Part shown: one piece after another, positions 59,703 to 64,000 of the stretch
How positions within the stretch are numbered: the stretch's first letter is position 1
Layout of the letters: each line of letters begins with the position of its first letter
Assembly (NCBI RefSeq): GCF_963675965.1
Contig: NZ_OY780935.1
Span: 1,724,501 to 1,788,500, forward strand
Length of the DNA: 64,000 bases
Reading direction: 5' to 3'
Source: an uncultured Celeribacter sp.
Lineage (GTDB): Bacteria > Pseudomonadota > Alphaproteobacteria > Rhodobacterales > Rhodobacteraceae
The notes under the pieces: generated by a model
The model's input: the letters and a program-made list of their open reading frames with translations, nothing else
The model's database searches: none
What the model was told of the DNA's origin: nothing
Position numbers and translations under genes: made by a program

Positions 59703-60536
59703 ATGGCCGTCAAGCCGACACAGACCCGCAGGGGGCACAGGATCACTCCGGAGGCGGCGCGTCCGCTGAACCGCGTTCTGGCCGAAGAAACTCCGGTCGC
59801 CCTGGTCTATGACGGTTCGACACAGGCGGTGATGATGGCCACGCCGGAAGCGATCGAAGACTTCGCCTATGGCTTTTCGCTGACCGAGGGCATCATCACG
59901 GCGCGCGATCAGATCGAGCGCTTTGAAATTCAATCCCACAGGGTCGGCAGTGAAATGGCTCTGGAAGCGCGTTTCTGGTTGCGTGAGGATCGCCGCACCG
60001 CGCTGTCGGCCCGGCGCAGATTCATGGCCGGACCGGTCGGGTGCGGGCTGTGCGGCATCGACAGTCTGGATCAGGCCCAGCGCGGTCTACCGCCCTTGCC
60101 GCCCGACGATCTGATCCTGAGCGCAGAGGACATCGCCAGCGCAAACGCCGCGCTGCGCGCTCATCAACCGCTGCATGACGCGACCCATGCCGTGCATGCT
60201 GCAGGTTTTCTCATGCCCGGCAAGGGCATCGTCATGGCCCGCGAAGACGTCGGGCGGCACAATGCCCTCGACAAGCTGATCGGCGCGCTCTGGCGGGCCG
60301 GGATATCACCCGGCTCGGGCGCCATCGTGCTGACCAGCCGCCTCTCCATCGAATTGATTCAGAAGGCCGTCATGGCGGGCTGCCCGGCCCTGATTGCCCT
60401 GTCCGCCCCGACCGCCGCCGCGCTCAGACTGGCCGAAAGAAGCGGCCTGACGCTGGCGGCCTATGCCCGCGCCACCGGGTTTGACGTCTTTTCCCATCCC
60501 GAACGCATCGTTTCCGAGGTCTTTAATGTCGCCTGA
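59703..60536 (+). CDS. fdhD: Formate dehydrogenase accessory sulfurtransferase FdhD
   Basis: A 277-residue sulfurtransferase that delivers sulfur to the molybdenum cofactor of formate dehydrogenase; in fds operons it is named fdsC. The redox-active CxxC is at 114-117 (GCGLCGID), and DATHAVHAAGF and the FAREDVGRHNALDK-type segment (MAREDVGRHNALDKLIG) confirm the family. It follows fdsA by 7 bases. The next gene starts inside its last codons. Confidence 0.95.
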   Translation: MAVKPTQTRRGHRITPEAARPLNRVLAEETPVALVYDGSTQAVMMATPEAIEDFAYGFSLTEGIITARDQIERFEIQSHRVGSEMALEARFWLREDRRTALSARRRFMAGPVGCGLCGIDSLDQAQRGLPPLPPDDLILSAEDIASANAALRAHQPLHDATHAVHAAGFLMPGKGIVMAREDVGRHNALDKLIGALWRAGISPGSGAIVLTSRLSIELIQKAVMAGCPALIALSAPTAAALRLAERSGLTLAAYARATGFDVFSHPERIVSEVFNVA

Positions 60537-60729
60537 AAAAATGGTCCTGATGGCCAACCAGATCGCCACGTTTTTCAAAACCCAGCCCGGCACAGATCAA
60601 AGCGATCAGATCGCCGCACATCTGACAGATTTCTGGGAACCGCGTATGCGCGAGCAGCTGCGTCGTTATATTTCTGAGGGTGGCGAGGGGCTGGACCCGC
60701 TGGTCCAGCGTGCAGGCGACAAGATCTGA
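60526..60729 (+). CDS. fdsD: Formate dehydrogenase delta subunit
   Basis: A 67-residue protein with the family look: MVLMANQIATFFKTQPGTD, then IAAHLTDFWEPRMREQL. The delta subunit of fds-type enzymes is needed for full activity, likely in cofactor insertion or maturation. ATG 60526 lies 11 bases inside the fdhD end and follows GAGGT by 6 bases, so translation is coupled. It closes the fdsGBACD operon; the TetR gene converges 17 bases away. Confidence 0.93.
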   Translation: MSPEKMVLMANQIATFFKTQPGTDQSDQIAAHLTDFWEPRMREQLRRYISEGGEGLDPLVQRAGDKI

Positions 60730-60746
60730 GCGCCCCGATACTGACG

Positions 60747-61337
60747 TCACCCCTGCGCCAGCGTCGCTTCGATCATGTCCCGAAGCGCGCGCAGCATATC
60801 GGGGTCCCCCTGAGGGTCGCGGCGGAACGCCTCTTTGAGCACACCGTCTGCGGCAAAAAAGATCGCACGGGCGCGGGCTTCGGCATCGGCGCGCGTGACA
60901 AGCCCGCGGGCCAGAAGCACCTGCGTCAAAATCGTGGCCATCCGCGCCTTATGCGCCTGAGACATTTCCGTATCTGTCCCCAGCCGCAGACTCCGCAAGG
61001 CCGCTTCATCGCGGTAAATCTCAACAACCGCCTCTAGCAAACCGCCAATGTCGGCAGCGCTGTCAGGCACCTGCATGAGTGCGGCCATCAGCGCCTCAAG
61101 CCGTTCATAATAGCGCGCGGCCAGCACCCGCAGGATCGCATCTCGGTCCGGCAGATATTGGTGCAGCGCGCCTGCTGACAGGCCCGCCTCCTGCGCCACA
61201 CGGGTCAGGTTCAGCGCCTCCGGTCCCTTTTCATCCAGCAAGCGGTCCGCTGCCGCCAAAGCGCGCGCGACCTTGGCCCGTGACCGGCTTTGCGCCGGGA
61301 TGCGACGCAACGGAAGGTGTTCTAAAGGTTCTGCCAT
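60747..61337 (-). CDS. TetR-family transcriptional regulator
   Basis: A 196-residue repressor. The N-terminal helix-turn-helix is RVAQEAGLSAGALHQYLPDRDAIL (about 46-69). The C-terminal half is helical (AADIGGLLEAVVEIYRDEAALRSLRLGTD). It is divergent from the aldolase-kinase-dehydrogenase operon with about 48 bases between, so it is the obvious candidate regulator of that operon. Its ligand is unknown. Confidence 0.9.
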   Translation of the reverse strand: MAEPLEHLPLRRIPAQSRSRAKVARALAAADRLLDEKGPEALNLTRVAQEAGLSAGALHQYLPDRDAILRVLAARYYERLEALMAALMQVPDSAADIGGLLEAVVEIYRDEAALRSLRLGTDTEMSQAHKARMATILTQVLLARGLVTRADAEARARAIFFAADGVLKEAFRRDPQGDPDMLRALRDMIEATLAQG

Positions 61338-61385
61338 CTCTAAACCAAACTTGACTCTGATTTTATTATTGCCTCATCTGATCCC

Positions 61386-62045
61386 ATGACACAAGACAAC
61401 AGCTTTTCTCAATTGCGTGAAGCGGTCGCCAAGGCGGCCCGCACCATCGCGGATCACGGCCTTGTCGGCGGCACCTCCGGCAATGTCAGCGCGCGTCAGG
61501 GCGACCTTGTCGCCGTAACCGCAACCGGCGTTGTGCTCGCCAACACCACAGCCGAAGAGGTCACGGTCGTCGACATGGACGGCACCCTTGTCGCCGGAGA
61601 TCTGGCACCCACGTCGGAACTGGATCTGCATCTGGGCGTCTATCGCAGCGCGACCTGTGGCGCGGTGGTACATTGCCACGCGCCCTATGCCACCGCCGCG
61701 GGCTGTGTGCTCAGCGAATTGCCGGTGATCCACTATGAACAGATCGCTCTGGGGGGCAGCGTGCGCGTGGCCCCTTTTGCCGTGTTCGGCACAGCTGAAT
61801 TGGCGGAGAACGTCAAACAGGCGCTCAAGGGACGCAAAGCTGCGCTGATGGCCAATCACGGCGCCGTGGCCCAAGGCAAGGATCTGGAGGCTGCCGTTTC
61901 CCATGCCCTACTGTTGGAGTGGCTCTGCCGTCTGCATGCCACCGCCCTGTCCTTTGGTACGCCACGAGCACTGACCATCGACGAACAGGTTGCCGTCATC
62001 GAACACGCCGTCAAGGTCGGCTACGGCAGCACCAGAAAGACCTGA
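61386..62045 (+). CDS. Class II aldolase/adducin-family protein (FucA-like)
   Basis: A 219-residue class II aldolase fold protein. GGTSGNVS (28-35) is the phosphate loop, Glu78 in TSELDLH the catalytic base region, and the metal ligands are His96 and His98 (HCHAPYA) and His158 (ANHGA). It is close to L-fuculose-phosphate aldolase and similar sugar-phosphate aldolases. The substrate cannot be set, but the next genes encode a kinase and a GlpD-like dehydrogenase, which would supply a phosphorylated ketose. Confidence 0.9.
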   Translation: MTQDNSFSQLREAVAKAARTIADHGLVGGTSGNVSARQGDLVAVTATGVVLANTTAEEVTVVDMDGTLVAGDLAPTSELDLHLGVYRSATCGAVVHCHAPYATAAGCVLSELPVIHYEQIALGGSVRVAPFAVFGTAELAENVKQALKGRKAALMANHGAVAQGKDLEAAVSHALLLEWLCRLHATALSFGTPRALTIDEQVAVIEHAVKVGYGSTRKT

Positions 62046-62085
62046 CAAGGCGATAGAAACACGAGACCGCGAACGGGAGGTTGCG

Positions 62086-62907
62086 ATGCTCAGGGAGGAA
62101 ATCACAGGCGAGGTCATGGCCACGGGACGGACGAGCGAGATCCTGTCCTATGGCGATGGAAAGGTCCTGAAACTTTTCAAAGCCGGTATTGATCCCACGG
62201 AGATCGCGCAGGAGGTTGCGCATTCCACGGAGGCACATGCGCTTGGCGCCACGCCCATTGCCTGCCACGGGATGGGGGCGCATTGCGACACTCCGGGCAT
62301 CGTCTTTGACGCGCTCACCGGCGGATCGCTCACGGAAATGGCCGAACGCAACCTGTTCAAACTGCGCGAAAGCGGGCGCATTCTGGCGCGCTGTCACTGC
62401 CAGCTGCACCAGATCGAAAGCGATTTGTTTCCCGATGTGCGCGAGACGCTGACCAGCCTGCTGGAGCGCGCGCCCATGGCCTTTCTCTCTCCAAGACAAA
62501 AGACCAAGGCCAGAGATATAATCGCGGGTCTGCCGGATGGCTCGGCCATTCTGCATATGGATTTTCACACCAACAACGTGTTCGCTCACCAGGACGGATA
62601 TGCCACAATCGACTGGCAAACCACCCTGCGCGGCACCCCCGCCGCCGATGTCGCAATGACCCTATTCCTGCTCGCCGATGCCGAGCTTTGGCCCGGTGTC
62701 ACCTTTGCCCAGAAGCTGCTCTACAACACCGTACGGCGCATTCTGCGTCAGGCCTATCTGACCGAATACAAGGCGATCAGCGGGATCTCGCAAGCCGAAC
62801 TGGACGCCTGGCGCCTGCCCGCGCTGATCATCCGACTGGCGGAATGGGACATCGCCAGCGAAGGCCCACGCCTGCGGGCCGAAATCACGAGATTGCTGAA
62901 GGACTGA
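62086..62907 (+). CDS. APH-fold small-molecule kinase
   Basis: A 273-residue protein of the aminoglycoside phosphotransferase/choline kinase fold. The ATP lysine lies in VLKLFKAG (about 27-34), the catalytic HxDxxxxN is HMDFHTNN (157-164), and the Mg2+ aspartate is Asp176 (TIDWQTTL). It is shorter than APH enzymes proper and phosphorylates some small alcohol. I start at ATG 62086, with GGGAGG 6 bases upstream; the longer frame to 61990 overlaps the aldolase end. It lies 40 bases after the aldolase gene and 6 bases before the dehydrogenase. Confidence 0.87.
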   Translation: MLREEITGEVMATGRTSEILSYGDGKVLKLFKAGIDPTEIAQEVAHSTEAHALGATPIACHGMGAHCDTPGIVFDALTGGSLTEMAERNLFKLRESGRILARCHCQLHQIESDLFPDVRETLTSLLERAPMAFLSPRQKTKARDIIAGLPDGSAILHMDFHTNNVFAHQDGYATIDWQTTLRGTPAADVAMTLFLLADAELWPGVTFAQKLLYNTVRRILRQAYLTEYKAISGISQAELDAWRLPALIIRLAEWDIASEGPRLRAEITRLLKD

Positions 62908-62913
62908 CAGACC

Positions 62914-64000
62914 GTGTCACAGATACCGCAAACCCTGACCCGAACACTCGATCCGACAACACCTTATGACCTTCTCATCATCGGGGCCGGGATCACCGGC
63001 TGCGCCATGGCCTATGAGGCGGCAATGCAGGGGCTGCGAGTTGCGCTGGTCGACAAGGCCGACATTGGCGGGGCCACCTCGGCGGCAACCGGCAAGCTCA
63101 TCCATGGTGGGCTGCGCTATCTGAAGAACTTTGAGCTGGGGCTGGTGCGGGAATCTCTGGCCGAACGGCGCACCCTGTCCAACATCGCCCCCGGTCTGGT
63201 CGAACCTTTTCCGATGATCCTGCCCAATCCCGGCCTGATCGAACATCTGGGACTGTGGACCTATGACCTGCTGTCCTTTGACCGCAACCACGTCAAAGAC
63301 CCGACCCATCGCATCCCCGCCCACCGCAGCATGTCCGCGCCTGAGCTGGCCGAACACGGGCTGCCCGACATCAAAAGCGCGATCCTCTATTATGACTGCC
63401 TGATGCCGCATCCCGAGCGGCTGACGCTGGCCTTTGCCCGCTCTGCGCTCGCGAAAGGCGCGCACCTGATGACCTATGCCCCCGTGTCGCGGCTGATCGT
63501 CGAAGGCCAACGGGTCACAGGCGCCGAAATCACCGATCTGGTCGGCCAAAAGGACATGACGGTGCACGCCAAAGTGGTGGTCAATGCCACGGGCCCCTGG
63601 GCGCATGACCTTCTGGCAAACACGCCGCAGACCGACGGGCTGCTGGGACCACGCCCCAAGACCCGCTCCGAGGGGATCTATCTGGTCACGCGAAAGCTCT
63701 CTGACATCATGGTGCTCTTCGTGTCGCCACATGGGCATTTCAGCTTTGCCCCATGGCGCGGGATGAGCCTGATCGGCCCGACGGAAACCCCCTATGAGGG
63801 CGCGGTCGAAGACTGGCGCATCACCGCGCAGGCCGTGGATGATTTTCTCGAACGGATCAACACCATGGGTGTTCTGCCAGAGCCGCTGACCCGCGCCGAT
63901 GTCAAAGCGGCCTATGGCGGGCTTCGGCCCCTCGTGGAAAGCGACGGCGACAGCTACAACGCCTCGCGCGCCTCGGAACTGATGGATCACGCCGCAGCCG
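62914..64000 (+). CDS. GlpD-like FAD-dependent polyol-phosphate dehydrogenase, 3' end beyond the window
   Basis: Partial gene, starting at GTG 62914 and open to the right edge (362 codons visible). The Rossmann motif IIGAGITGCAMA is at residues 22-33, HGGLRYLKNFELGLVRE follows, and YYDCLMPHPERLTLAFARSA and NATGPWA are typical of aerobic glycerol-3-phosphate dehydrogenase and its relatives (such as erythritol-phosphate dehydrogenase). It should oxidise a phosphorylated polyol at the membrane, passing electrons to quinone. Third gene of the TetR-linked operon. Confidence 0.88.
   Translation, partial: MSQIPQTLTRTLDPTTPYDLLIIGAGITGCAMAYEAAMQGLRVALVDKADIGGATSAATGKLIHGGLRYLKNFELGLVRESLAERRTLSNIAPGLVEPFPMILPNPGLIEHLGLWTYDLLSFDRNHVKDPTHRIPAHRSMSAPELAEHGLPDIKSAILYYDCLMPHPERLTLAFARSALAKGAHLMTYAPVSRLIVEGQRVTGAEITDLVGQKDMTVHAKVVVNATGPWAHDLLANTPQTDGLLGPRPKTRSEGIYLVTRKLSDIMVLFVSPHGHFSFAPWRGMSLIGPTETPYEGAVEDWRITAQAVDDFLERINTMGVLPEPLTRADVKAAYGGLRPLVESDGDSYNASRASELMDHAAA

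Noticed and set aside
62917..63990. 357-codon minus-strand frame at the right edge
   Set aside because: Antisense to the GlpD-like gene, whose plus-strand frame carries the Rossmann and flavin motifs and is open to the window edge.
1..64000. Mobile elements, CRISPR arrays, tRNA or rRNA genes
   Set aside because: I looked for transposase motifs, terminal repeats, regularly spaced repeats and cloverleaf-like sequences between genes and found none.

Overview
The window looks like a chromosome segment of an alphaproteobacterium of the Rhodobacterales (Roseobacter group). The evidence is the high GC content, the dense operons with ATGA and TGATG overlaps, the aa3-type oxidase subunit IV peptide, the pyrB-x-y-pyrC' cluster, the fdsGBACD formate dehydrogenase operon and the acyl-CoA dehydrogenase subtype. 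About 67 genes cover nearly all of it. I see no rRNA, tRNA, CRISPR array, insertion sequence or prophage.

Region 1 (1-12.4 kb, mostly minus strand) holds a truncated lipoprotein gene, cytochrome aa3 subunit IV, a DUF6173 protein, an MBL-fold hydrolase coupled to a DmdC-like acyl-CoA dehydrogenase, YqgE/AlgH, a stand-alone DsbD N-terminal-type protein, an RND efflux pump with its adaptor, and an overlapping udg-lysE-moaB operon. Region 2 (12.5-27.2 kb) is housekeeping: pyrB with two small genes and an active-site-deficient pyrC homologue, plsY, a DUF805 protein, gshA, rsmE, ubiA, an OmpA/BON protein with an acidic tail, rpiB, and a uvrC-pgsA-moaD-moaE operon.

Region 3 (27.4-34.3 kb) has a pteridine-reductase-like SDR, a Ca2+/Na+ antiporter operon with sppA and a 55-residue zinc-ribbon peptide, the zinc regulon znuA / zur-znuC-znuB with two candidate Zur operators, and a GNAT protein. 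Region 4 (34.3-40 kb) pairs a GntR/FCD regulator and its candidate palindromic operator with a polyamine-type ABC importer and an Asp/Glu-hydantoin racemase. The 303 bases at 39970-40272 hold a terminator, a promoter with an iron-rhodo-box (TGA-N9-TCA), and the leader of hemP.

Region 5 (40.6-49.9 kb) is the most interesting catabolic locus. A LysR regulator is divergent from a polar amino-acid ABC importer, a class III aminotransferase, a two-subunit 3-oxoacid CoA-transferase, an M20 deacylase and a thiolase. The steps fit uptake of an acylated beta-amino acid, transamination to a 3-oxo acid, CoA transfer, thiolysis and deacylation; N6-acetyl-beta-lysine would fit very well. Region 6 (50-53.6 kb) makes sugar nucleotides: UDP-glucuronate 4-epimerase, UDP-glucose dehydrogenase and GDP-mannose pyrophosphorylase.

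Region 7 (53.8-60.7 kb) is a LysR regulator and the molybdenum NAD-dependent formate dehydrogenase operon fdsG-B-A-fdhD-fdsD; moaB and moaDE elsewhere in the window serve the same cofactor. Region 8 (60.7 kb to the end) is a TetR regulator divergent from a class II aldolase, an APH-fold small-molecule kinase and a truncated GlpD-like flavoprotein dehydrogenase, a plausible but unassigned polyol or sugar-phosphate pathway.
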